Assembly (NCBI GenBank): GCA_015057835.1 | Contig: SVDL01000009.1 | Coordinates: forward strand, 1-42,779 | Direction of reading: 5' to 3' | DNA: 42,779 nt | From: Lachnospiraceae bacterium | GTDB lineage: Bacteria; Bacillota; Clostridia; Lachnospirales; Lachnospiraceae | Part shown: positions 32,160 through 39,328 of the stretch, in pieces | Layout: each line of letters opens with the position of its first letter | Position numbering within the stretch: position 1 is the first letter of the stretch | Translations under genes and position numbers: made by a program | Notes under the pieces: generated by a model | Databases searched by the model: none | What the model was told of the DNA's origin: nothing | The model's input: the letters and a program-made list of their open reading frames with translations, nothing else

Positions 32160-33062
32160 ATGAACGAAACAGGAACAAACTTCGCGGAAGAAGTGATCGG
32201 AAAAGATATCGACACGATCCGCCGCGAGATGGAAAAACGGGTCGAATATGTCCGCAATGTCAAAAATGTGAAGAATGCGGGCAACACAGAGTATAAAAAA
32301 CTCGGAGATTATACTCTGATCCGCATGTTTTACCCGCTCCCGGAAGATTTCTGCGAAATCTACGGCGAACAGTTCGCGCTCGGCAGTGAAAATGACGCCT
32401 ACGAATTCCGCCTGAACGAGGGAGCCCGCGCGGATTTCGAGTGGTATATGGAGAACCTCGGAAAGCGGTGCGAAGAGGACGGGCTCACGTTTATTCCGGT
32501 CATCTACACGCAGGCGGAGAGGAAGCGGTATTCCTTCCCGTGCAAACTCTGGGGCATCGTGTCCATCAACGCCGCGAAGAAAGGGTACAAGCTCTTCGCG
32601 GAGTGCATGAAAGTCGTGCGGAATGAAGGAAATGAAGCGGAAAATGAGGCCGTCAGGAAAGAGATGCGGCAGCTGCTCATGGAGGCGGAGCACGAAGAGA
32701 GAATGGATCTGATCCAGCGCCCGCTCATCGAGGGGGAGAGAGGCGCGCTCGACGAGATGGATTCCGTCATGAAAATGCAGACTTTCGCGATCACGCCGTT
32801 TCTCGCCATCGCTTTTTTCGCGGCGGCCTATTTCAGCTGGCAGTTCCAGGCGACCGGCGAGTCCGGGATCGCGCAGACGTTTTTCCTGGCGTCGATGGGG
32901 ATCGGATTTGTGGTATTCGGAGTCTACAATACCGTGATCCGGGTAAAAAAGATCAAAAAACACAATGAGAAAATAAGAGAGACCAATGAGAAGAACCGCG
33001 CCGACTACGAGGCGGCAAAGAAGCTCGAGGAAGAGCGCTACCGAAAGGTGCGGGGAGAATGA
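32160..33062 (+). CDS. Membrane protein of unknown function
   Basis: 300 residues, family not recognised. The first 200 residues are hydrophilic and charged (helical start with EEVIGKDIDTIRREMEKRVEYV, a more structured stretch LTFIPVIYTQAERKRYSFPCKLWGIVSIN). Two membrane helices follow (about 212-230 and 240-262), then a strongly basic/acidic coiled-coil tail (RVKKIKKHNEKIRETNEKNRAD). The soluble parts are most likely cytosolic. It starts 57 bases after the GH13 stop, without a strong promoter between, so it may be transcribed with it. The repeat pair at 33061-33123 follows its stop. Confidence 0.7.
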   Translation: MNETGTNFAEEVIGKDIDTIRREMEKRVEYVRNVKNVKNAGNTEYKKLGDYTLIRMFYPLPEDFCEIYGEQFALGSENDAYEFRLNEGARADFEWYMENLGKRCEEDGLTFIPVIYTQAERKRYSFPCKLWGIVSINAAKKGYKLFAECMKVVRNEGNEAENEAVRKEMRQLLMEAEHEERMDLIQRPLIEGERGALDEMDSVMKMQTFAITPFLAIAFFAAAYFSWQFQATGESGIAQTFFLASMGIGFVVFGVYNTVIRVKKIKKHNEKIRETNEKNRADYEAAKKLEEERYRKVRGE

Positions 33063-33090
33063 GCCAATAAGAATGGTTCTCTTTGGCTCC
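33061..33090 (+). repeat. Dispersed palindromic repeat, copy 4
   Basis: The stem GAGCCAA (33061-33067) pairs with TTGGCTC (33083-33089) around a core that ends in GGTTCTCTT. It faces copy 5 as an inverted pair. Confidence 0.8.
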
Positions 33091-33099
33091 GGGGGGGAT

Positions 33100-33123
33100 C
33101 AAAGAGAACCGGCCCCGTTGGCC
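33100..33123 (-). repeat. Dispersed palindromic repeat, copy 5
   Basis: CAAAGAGAACCGGCCCCGTTGGCC, a minus-orientation copy immediately before the ribosome site of the VYGPP lipoprotein gene. The same arrangement (repeat, short T/A stretch, AGGAG) recurs before the SNF2 gene. Confidence 0.8.
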
Positions 33124-33140
33124 TAAAAAGGAGTCAGATC

Positions 33141-33602
33141 ATGAAGAAATCAAGGAAAGCACTGACTTTTACGGCGGCGATGATGACGGCCGCGATGCTG
33201 AGTGCCTGCCATGAAACGGTCTACGGCCCGCCGCCGGAGACGGTGTACGGCCCGCCCGAGGATTATGAGGAGTCCTCTGTCGTCATCGAGACGGTGAAAC
33301 CGTCTTATGATCCGGGGGATGACATTCCGGAAGATGTCTACGGCCCGCCCCCGGAAGAGGACGACTATGATGACGACATTCCGGAGACTGTTTATGGCCC
33401 GCCGGAGGATTTTGAACCCGTCAGCCCGGAAGACAGTTCCGCAGATCCGGCGAAGGAAGAGTCAAAAGCAGAGAGCAGCATTACGGCGGTTCCGACGCCG
33501 GAAGAGGAGAGCATTCCGGAAACCGTGTACGGCCCGCCGGAATGGTTTGAGCCCGAAGAAGAGATCCCGGAAGACGTCTACGGACCTCCCGGTGATTTCT
33601 GA
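33141..33602 (+). CDS. Lipoprotein with six VYGPP repeats (candidate radical SAM substrate)
   Basis: 153 residues. A type II signal peptide ends at the lipobox MLSAC (Cys23), so the protein is lipid-anchored outside the cell. The mature part is acidic and apparently unstructured, with six copies of the motif [H/P]-E-[T/D]-V-Y-G-P-P: two adjacent near the N-terminus, then four spaced ones, most followed by E-x-[F/Y]. The last ends the protein (EDVYGPPGDF). No known fold is visible. A radical SAM/SPASM enzyme gene begins 54 bases downstream on the same strand, so the repeated Tyr or Glu may be modified; this is inference. GGAG lies before the ATG, immediately after dispersed repeat copy 5. Confidence 0.8.
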   Translation: MKKSRKALTFTAAMMTAAMLSACHETVYGPPPETVYGPPEDYEESSVVIETVKPSYDPGDDIPEDVYGPPPEEDDYDDDIPETVYGPPEDFEPVSPEDSSADPAKEESKAESSITAVPTPEEESIPETVYGPPEWFEPEEEIPEDVYGPPGDF

Positions 33603-33617
33603 TGCTGCGCGCAAGCG

Positions 33618-33633
33618 GGCCCCTTCTCAGGGG
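33618..33633. other. Small hairpin between the VYGPP and radical SAM genes
   Basis: CCCC and GGGG around TTCTCA form a short stem-loop in the 54-base gap. There is no T tract, so it is not a terminator and may tune relative expression. Confidence 0.4.
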
Positions 33634-33656
33634 TATCAAAAGAAAATGACGGAAGA

Positions 33657-34772
33657 ATGACAATGGAATTTTCAAACGAAAATCTAAGTGCCATGCGCGA
33701 GAGGATCCGGCAGCTGAAGCTGGAGCAGATGGAACAGCTGGCTGTCTACAGAGACGGTCTTTACGTGCATCCGCAGCTCCGCCAGCTCTTTTTTGAGCTG
33801 ACGCTGCGCTGCAATGAGCACTGCTTTCACTGCGGAAGCCGCTGCGCGTCCGATATGCCGGACGGTCTGCCCGCGGAGACGTATAAAGCGGTCCTGGATG
33901 AGGTGAAGCAGAACTTTGACATTTCCAAAGTGCAGCTTTGCATCACAGGCGGGGAGCCTCTGCTCCGGAGAGACTTTTTCGATATTCTCGGGTATGCCCA
34001 TGAGATCGGGTATCACTGGGGCATGACGAGCAACGCCACCCTGATCACGAAGGATGTGGCGGCAAAGCTCCGCGAAGCCGGCATGGGGACGATCTCCGTC
34101 TCCATCGACGGCCTCAAGGAGACCCACGACCGCCTGCGGGGCATGAGGGGCGGCTGGCGCCGCGCGATGGACGGCATACAGAATCTCATTGACGAGCATT
34201 ATTTCCGCGCGATCCAGGTGACGACGGTATTTAACCACGAGAATCTGAAAGAGCTTGATGCGCTCTATGATATTTTCAAAGAGATGGATATCGACTCCTG
34301 GCGCGTCATCGGTCTCGAGCCCATCGGCCGCGCGCTGGAACATCCTGAGCTCATGCTGACGAACGAGGATCAGCGGCGGCTGTTCTCCTTCATTTTCGAG
34401 CAGCGGAGCGAGGGCATAAACGTGCAGTACGGCTGCAGCCATTTCCTCGGCCTTGGCTACGAGAAAGAGGTGCGGCCCTGGTATTTTCTGTGCAACGCGG
34501 GCATTTACACCGCGAGCATCATGGCAAACGGCGACGTCGGCGCCTGTCTCGATATCGAGCGCAGCCCGAAGACTGTGCAGGGAAATATCTTCGAGAACAC
34601 ATTTACCGATATCTGGAACAACCGCTTCGAGATGTTCCGGCAGCCGCTGTCGCAGCGCTGCGAGGGGTGCCGGGACTGCGAATGGGAGCGCTGGTGCGCC
34701 GGCGGCGCCCATCACAGCTACGATTACGACAAGGAGATCCAGAGGATCTGTTTTAAAAATGTTCTGTTCTGA
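33657..34772 (+). CDS. Radical SAM/SPASM domain enzyme
   Basis: 371 residues. The radical SAM core starts at LFFELTLRCNEHCFHCGSRC, with the CX3CX2C cluster ligands Cys52, Cys56 and Cys59, and contains CITGGEPLLRRDFF and ISVSIDGLKETHDRLRG. The C-terminal SPASM domain, which holds auxiliary iron-sulfur clusters, has Cys279-x12-Gly-x4-Cys297, then Cys335, Cys338, Cys341 and Cys347 (RCEGCRDCEWERWCAGG) and Cys365. Such enzymes typically modify peptides or proteins by forming thioether or carbon-carbon links or oxidising residues. There is no RRE-like N-terminal domain, only a 40-residue helical lead-in. The neighbouring VYGPP lipoprotein is the obvious candidate substrate. The start may be ATG 33657 or 33663. 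Confidence 0.9.
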   Translation: MTMEFSNENLSAMRERIRQLKLEQMEQLAVYRDGLYVHPQLRQLFFELTLRCNEHCFHCGSRCASDMPDGLPAETYKAVLDEVKQNFDISKVQLCITGGEPLLRRDFFDILGYAHEIGYHWGMTSNATLITKDVAAKLREAGMGTISVSIDGLKETHDRLRGMRGGWRRAMDGIQNLIDEHYFRAIQVTTVFNHENLKELDALYDIFKEMDIDSWRVIGLEPIGRALEHPELMLTNEDQRRLFSFIFEQRSEGINVQYGCSHFLGLGYEKEVRPWYFLCNAGIYTASIMANGDVGACLDIERSPKTVQGNIFENTFTDIWNNRFEMFRQPLSQRCEGCRDCEWERWCAGGAHHSYDYDKEIQRICFKNVLF

Positions 34773-34789
34773 GGAACCAATGGGGACGA

Positions 34790-34819
34790 GGGGCCAAAGA
34801 GAACCGTCCCTGTTGGCCC
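34790..34819 (-). repeat. Dispersed palindromic repeat, copy 6
   Basis: The perfect stem GGGCCAA (34791-34797) pairs with TTGGCCC (34813-34819) around AGAGAACCGTCCC. A partial second copy (GGAACCAATGGGGACG) directly precedes it at about 34773-34788. It abuts the ribosome site of the SNF2 gene. Confidence 0.85.
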
Positions 34820-34832
34820 TAAGGAGAATAAC

Positions 34833-37598
34833 TTGGCGGGAAAAATTAACGCAAAAGATGTAAAGACCCTGACAGCTGCCGTGAGCCAGCGGCTGAAACA
34901 GCTGGATATCATCGCGCACCAGGGGATGAAAATGCAGGAGAAGATGACGGCGGAAGCGGATCTTCTCCTGCGTTCCAATGCTGTAAAAAATGACATAGAG
35001 CGCGTTCTTGCGGGAGGAAGAACGGATACCGACGCGGCAGCGGCACGCCTTGCGGAGACGATCTATGTATTCCGGAATGCCGCCGGATACTCCGTGCAGG
35101 CGGAGGAAATCCTCCGGTTGTACCGGCCGGATCTTGCTGCGGCGATCCGTGATTCCGCCCCGGCGGGAAATGCGCTGCAGTGGTTCTTCGCGAATCAGGC
35201 GAAACGGAAGAAGGCGGAACAGGCGTACAGCTATCTGGAAAAGACCTGGATCGCAGCCCTGGAACCACAGGCGGAGCGGATCGTGGAGGAGATGCGGAAA
35301 GCGCTGGAAAATACCGCCGCCCACACCGCTGCCGAATTTGCAAAAGAAGAGAATAAGGAAGAATACAGAAAGACGTTTGACCGCATCTGCCCCTCCGTAA
35401 AGAACCGCACGGTATCCGTGCCGGCGCTGGAAGGGCTTCTTAGGGAACACGGGGATCTTCTCCGCACCCTGGACGAGGCGTCCGGGCGGATGGCGGCCAG
35501 GAAAAACCAGATCACGGGCGCTGTGGAGCGGCTGCTTACGGCACAGGCGCTGGAAGTGCTGCGTGAAGCTCCCGTGGAGGAGATCGGGAAGTCATACAGC
35601 GGGCTGCGCATCAAGACGCTTCATGACGCGGGATTTCACACGATCGCAGATATTTCCGCCGCACCGGTGAGCCGGATCGCCTATATCAGGGGCATCAGCG
35701 AAGAGAAGGCCCATCTGCTCAAGCAGGTCGCCGCGGGGTATGTGGAAGAGATCCGCCGCAATGCCAAAATCCGGCTGAACGCGGATGAGCGGACGCCGGA
35801 AGCGACCGCACTGGTCTGCGCGATCTCCGAATACAAGGCGAAGGCGGAAGAATACGGAACGCTGCTCAGGATCAGCCAGGCCTGCAGAGGACAGATCGTC
35901 CGGGAGCGCAATCAGCTGATCTACGCGCTTACCGGCCTGAACTGGATCTTCTTCAGAGAAGAGCAGAAACAGAAAATCCCCGCTCTTGCGCAGGATCTCT
36001 CAAAACTGCTTCAGAGCAGTTATCCGGGGATGGTGCGGACGCTTGGCGGAAGCATTTTACAGAAGATCTCCCCGCAGCCCGGGAACGCGTGGAATGAATT
36101 TGCCGCCGACCCGGTGAGCTTTTTCAACATTCTTGAGGAGTTCTGTCCGGGCGTTCTCGGAAATGATGACGTCCTCTACGGCCTTCCCGAGGATCTCGCG
36201 CACGCTGTCGCAGGCGAGGTTATTTCCAAAGAAGGTCTCCTGTGCACGCTGCGCCGCTATCAGGAGTGGGGCGTCAAATACGCGCTCCATCAGAAAAAAG
36301 TCCTGCTCGGAGATGAAATGGGCCTCGGCAAGACGATCCAGGCGATCGCCGCGATGGTCTCGCTGCGGAACGGGGGATGCAGCCATTTTATGGTCATCTG
36401 CCCGGCCAGCGTTCTGTCCAACTGGTGCCGTGAGATCGAAAAGCACAGTGAGCTTACGGCAATCCGCATTCACGGACAGGCAAAAAAAATGGCCCTGAAG
36501 ACCTGGATCGACGGCGGCGGGGCGGCCGTCACGACCTATGAGACGGCGGAATTTCTCAAGGATTACGAGTTCAAGCCGGATCTGCTGGTCGTCGACGAAG
36601 CGCACTATATCAAGAATCCGGAGGCGAAGCGCTCCATTAACGTGAAGATCCTGTGCTCCAGGGCAGAACGGCTGCTTTTTATGACCGGTACGGCACTCGA
36701 AAACCGGGTGGACGAGATGGTCTCCCTGATCCGCGTCCTGAGACCGGATATCGCGGAAGAGGCGCAGGGCAGGACCTATATGTCCGCGGCGCCGCAGTTC
36801 CGGGGGCTTGTCGCCCCGGTCTATTACCGGAGAAAGAGAGAGGACGTCCTCACGGAGCTGCCGGAGCTGATCGAGGCACAGGAGTGGTGCGAGCTCGGAA
36901 AAGAAGAGAAAAAGCGATACAGAAAAGCTGTTTTCGGGGGAAATTACGCCGATATCCGGAGGGTCTCCTGGAACGTGGAGAAGATAGAAGATTCCTCCAA
37001 AGCGCGGCGCATGATGGAACTCGTTGAGGAGGCGGCGTCCGAGGGCAGGAAGATCCTGGTCTATTCCTTCTTCCTGGATACGATCGCGAAGGCGGCCGCT
37101 ATGCTTGGGGAGCGCGCCTACGGTCCGATCAACGGCTCGGTCCCGCCGGAAAAAAGACAGCAGATCATCGATGAATTTGAAGCGGCACCCGCGGGTTCGG
37201 TCCTGGTTGCCCAGATCCTCTCCGGGGGGACAGGCCTCAACATTCAGTCCGCCAGCGTCGTCATTATCTGTGAGCCGCAGTTCAAACCTTCGATCGAGAA
37301 CCAGGCGATCTCCCGCGCCTACCGGATGGGACAGGCGAGAAATGTGCTGGTATACCGCCTTCTTAGCGAAAATACCGTCGACGAGCACATCATGGAGATC
37401 CTCGAAAACAAGCAGACGATCTTCGACTCCTTCGCGGACACATCCGCCGCGGCGGACCTCAGCCGTGAGATCGACGAGAAGACCTTCGGACAGATCGTGG
37501 AAGAGGAGAAGGAGCGGATTCTGACAGAGGAGGAGAAGGCGCGGATGCTGCCGGACGGAGAAGCGCGTCTTCTGATGGAAGAAAACGATCCTGTCTGA
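34833..37598 (+). CDS. SNF2 family helicase/ATPase with long N-terminal region
   Basis: 921 residues starting at TTG 34833; AAGGAG at 34821-34826 sits at the right distance and the first in-frame ATG is 31 codons later, so TTG is preferred. The N-terminal half (1-470) is mostly helical and contains a helix-hairpin-helix-like DNA-binding segment (about 255-300, LHDAGFHTIADISAAPVSRIAYIRGISEEKAHLLKQ). The ATPase core has Walker A LLGDEMGLGKTIQA, DEAH box LVVDEAHYIKNP, MTGTALENRVDEM, LSGGTGLNIQSA and the arginine-finger motif QAISRAYRMGQ. It translocates on double-stranded DNA and may act in repair, or in defence as in some SNF2-containing systems; no nuclease or methylase partner is next to it. 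Confidence 0.92.
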   Translation: MAGKINAKDVKTLTAAVSQRLKQLDIIAHQGMKMQEKMTAEADLLLRSNAVKNDIERVLAGGRTDTDAAAARLAETIYVFRNAAGYSVQAEEILRLYRPDLAAAIRDSAPAGNALQWFFANQAKRKKAEQAYSYLEKTWIAALEPQAERIVEEMRKALENTAAHTAAEFAKEENKEEYRKTFDRICPSVKNRTVSVPALEGLLREHGDLLRTLDEASGRMAARKNQITGAVERLLTAQALEVLREAPVEEIGKSYSGLRIKTLHDAGFHTIADISAAPVSRIAYIRGISEEKAHLLKQVAAGYVEEIRRNAKIRLNADERTPEATALVCAISEYKAKAEEYGTLLRISQACRGQIVRERNQLIYALTGLNWIFFREEQKQKIPALAQDLSKLLQSSYPGMVRTLGGSILQKISPQPGNAWNEFAADPVSFFNILEEFCPGVLGNDDVLYGLPEDLAHAVAGEVISKEGLLCTLRRYQEWGVKYALHQKKVLLGDEMGLGKTIQAIAAMVSLRNGGCSHFMVICPASVLSNWCREIEKHSELTAIRIHGQAKKMALKTWIDGGGAAVTTYETAEFLKDYEFKPDLLVVDEAHYIKNPEAKRSINVKILCSRAERLLFMTGTALENRVDEMVSLIRVLRPDIAEEAQGRTYMSAAPQFRGLVAPVYYRRKREDVLTELPELIEAQEWCELGKEEKKRYRKAVFGGNYADIRRVSWNVEKIEDSSKARRMMELVEEAASEGRKILVYSFFLDTIAKAAAMLGERAYGPINGSVPPEKRQQIIDEFEAAPAGSVLVAQILSGGTGLNIQSASVVIICEPQFKPSIENQAISRAYRMGQARNVLVYRLLSENTVDEHIMEILENKQTIFDSFADTSAAADLSREIDEKTFGQIVEEEKERILTEEEKARMLPDGEARLLMEENDPV

Positions 37599-37621
37599 CG
37601 CGGAAGAGCGCTAAACCGATA

Positions 37622-38977
37622 TCAGAACGACTTCCCGGACGTTTTCAGAACAGATTTCCTCACGACAGCAAAATAGAACACGAAACACGCCGCGATCTGC
37701 ATGACTGTCGACAGCGGGATCCCGAGGCCGATATAGAAAAGACGCCCCGTGAGACGGCACATCGCAAAGGCCACCGGGATGCGGATCAGAAATGCCGCCG
37801 CGATCCCCTGGATCATGATAAATCCCGTGTGCCCGAGGCCGTTGTAAAAGCCGATGAAACAGAAGAGGAAGCACGTCAGGAGACAGTCGATGCCGTAGGC
37901 CTTCAGAAAATCAAATCCCGCCGCGACGACCTCCGGGTCCCTCGCAAAGAGGCCGCAGAGCAGATCCCCGCGGAAAAAGGCGAGATAGAACATCACAAAT
38001 CCGAAACAGGTCGACAGTACGATCGCGATTTTCAGGCCGCGCACAGCGCGGTCATTTTTTCCGGCTCCGTGATTCTGGGCGACATAAGCGCTCATGGACT
38101 GCATAAACGCCGCCGGGATCAGCATGATGAAAGCGCAGACCTTTTCGGCGACGCCGACGCCGGCGGAGGCGATCAGCCCCAGTGTATTGACGATGGCGAG
38201 GACGACGAGGAAGGAGAGTCCGACGAGCAGATCCTCAAGGGCGATCGGAGCTCCGAAGAGTGTGATCCGCCGGAGGATAAACCGGTCGATCCGGACATCT
38301 TTTTTCTCAAACGCAAACGGCAGTGTCCTGCGCCGAAGAATGAGCAGAGAAATGATGACGCTGACCGTCTGCGAGGCGACCGTAGCGATGGCAGCGCCGG
38401 CAGCTCCGAGATGCAGACCTGCGACGAGCAGAAGATCTCCCGCAATATTGCATACACTCGCGATGGCGACCGTCATGAGAGGCGTCCGGGAATCGCCGAT
38501 GCCGCGCATAATGCTTCCGAGTACATTATAGGCGACGATCATGACGGATCCGCAGCCGCAGATCGCTATGTAGCGTCTGGTCTCGGAAAATGCCTCCTCC
38601 GGCGCATTCATGGCAGCGGCGAGGGATCCGGAAAAAAGAGGAACAAGCACTGTCAGCGCCGCGCCGATGATCAGGAAAATGATAACGCTCGTCCCGATGA
38701 TCTTTCCGCCTGCCTTCCGGTCGCCCTCTCCGATCTTCTGTCCGAGGAGAATGGTGGTTCCCATCGCGAAAGAACTGACCAGATTGGTGATGGTCGCCAT
38801 GATCTGGGAGCCCACGGCGACGCCGGAGACGTCCTGCGGCAGGGCGTATTTGCCGACGACCATAAGGTCCACCGCGCCGTACAGCGCCTGCAGGAACATC
38901 GCCAGAAGGATCGGCATGGAAAATGCGAGGAGCGGACCGATGATCGGCCCGGTTGTGAAGTCTGTCGTCTGTCTCAT
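37622..38977 (-). CDS. MATE family efflux transporter
   Basis: 451 residues, about twelve membrane helices in two six-helix halves, of the DinF/NorM-like MATE family (PILLAMFLQALYGAVDLMVVGKYA; LGSIMRGIGDSRTPLMTVAIAS; AYVAQNHGAGKNDRAVRG; FIGFYNGLGHTGF). It exports drugs or metabolites using a Na+ or H+ gradient. Unlike the MATE protein at 5541-7763 it has no extra domain. Its ATG overlaps the stop of a 28-codon leader ORF (ATGA), and an intrinsic terminator lies in the leader, so expression is probably controlled by attenuation. It is convergent with the SNF2 gene, 23 bases apart. Confidence 0.93.
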   Translation of the reverse strand: MRQTTDFTTGPIIGPLLAFSMPILLAMFLQALYGAVDLMVVGKYALPQDVSGVAVGSQIMATITNLVSSFAMGTTILLGQKIGEGDRKAGGKIIGTSVIIFLIIGAALTVLVPLFSGSLAAAMNAPEEAFSETRRYIAICGCGSVMIVAYNVLGSIMRGIGDSRTPLMTVAIASVCNIAGDLLLVAGLHLGAAGAAIATVASQTVSVIISLLILRRRTLPFAFEKKDVRIDRFILRRITLFGAPIALEDLLVGLSFLVVLAIVNTLGLIASAGVGVAEKVCAFIMLIPAAFMQSMSAYVAQNHGAGKNDRAVRGLKIAIVLSTCFGFVMFYLAFFRGDLLCGLFARDPEVVAAGFDFLKAYGIDCLLTCFLFCFIGFYNGLGHTGFIMIQGIAAAFLIRIPVAFAMCRLTGRLFYIGLGIPLSTVMQIAACFVFYFAVVRKSVLKTSGKSF

Positions 38978-39060
38978 GCTGTATATTTTCTCCTGTAAAG
39001 CTGTAAAAAACCGGATAAGCCAACAGGCATTTCAGCCTGTTCTCTTATCCGGCGTTTCAT
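38974..39060 (-). CDS. 28-residue leader peptide of the MATE gene
   Basis: A small ORF reading MKRRIREQ at its start and YRRKYTA at its end. Its TGA overlaps the ATG of the MATE gene as ATGA. The coding region spans the whole terminator hairpin and includes clusters of the codons CGG, ATA, AGA and AGG, which are probably less favoured in this genome. The upstream ribosome site is not ideal (GGAGGG about 18 bases away; GGGAA directly before the ATG). The overlap with the terminator and the coupling to the transporter make a regulatory leader peptide likely. Confidence 0.6.
   Translation of the reverse strand: MKRRIREQAEMPVGLSGFLQLYRRKYTA
39005..39052 (-). terminator. Attenuator-type intrinsic terminator in the MATE leader
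   Basis: On the minus strand CCGGATAAG pairs with CTTATCCGG, and inside it ACAGGC pairs with GCCTGT, separated by symmetrical 3-base bulges. TTTTTT (39005-39010) follows at once. It lies between the promoter and the MATE start codon, so readthrough must be regulated for the transporter to be expressed. Confidence 0.9.
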
Positions 39061-39098
39061 TTCCCGTGAATGATCTGCCCTCCGAGCAATTCGCAGTT

Positions 39099-39127
39099 AT
39101 CCTATCAAAACCGGTATTTTCTGTCAA
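39099..39127 (-). promoter_or_regulatory. Sigma-A promoter of the MATE leader
   Basis: On the minus strand a perfect TTGACA (39122-39127), 17-base spacer and TAGGAT (39099-39104). The leader would be about 115 bases long, too short for most aptamers plus the terminator. Confidence 0.8.
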
Positions 39128-39226
39128 GAGCACCCCGGAGTGTTTTACTTCTTGCGATTCATGCGCTTTTTTATTTTCAGCAGGGAAGGCATGAATGGTT
39201 TTATATGCAATTCGTGCACTCTTAGT

Positions 39227-39255
39227 TTGCTTATAGGCATGGGAAATGGTATTTT
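39227..39255 (+). promoter_or_regulatory. Candidate promoter of the HPr-D-LDH gene
   Basis: TTGCTT (39227-39232) and TATTTT (39250-39255) with a 17-base spacer, 74 bases before the ATG. The rest of the 268-base gap to the MATE promoter holds an ATTCATGC/GCATGAAT inverted repeat (near 39158 and 39189) of uncertain meaning. Confidence 0.45.
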
Positions 39256-39328
39256 ATTAGTGTACGCAAAAGCCCGGCATAAGATATTGAAGAGACCCTG
39301 CAAACCATTTTGAACAGGAGTAAACAAA

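Noticed and set aside
33141..33602. VYGPP protein as simple low-complexity noise
   Set aside because: It has a proper lipobox signal, a good ribosome site and a motif kept exactly while the spacers vary.
39005..39127. Riboswitch aptamer in the MATE leader
   Set aside because: Only about 40 bases lie between the probable transcript start and the terminator stem, too few for known aptamers. A leader ORF explains the layout better.
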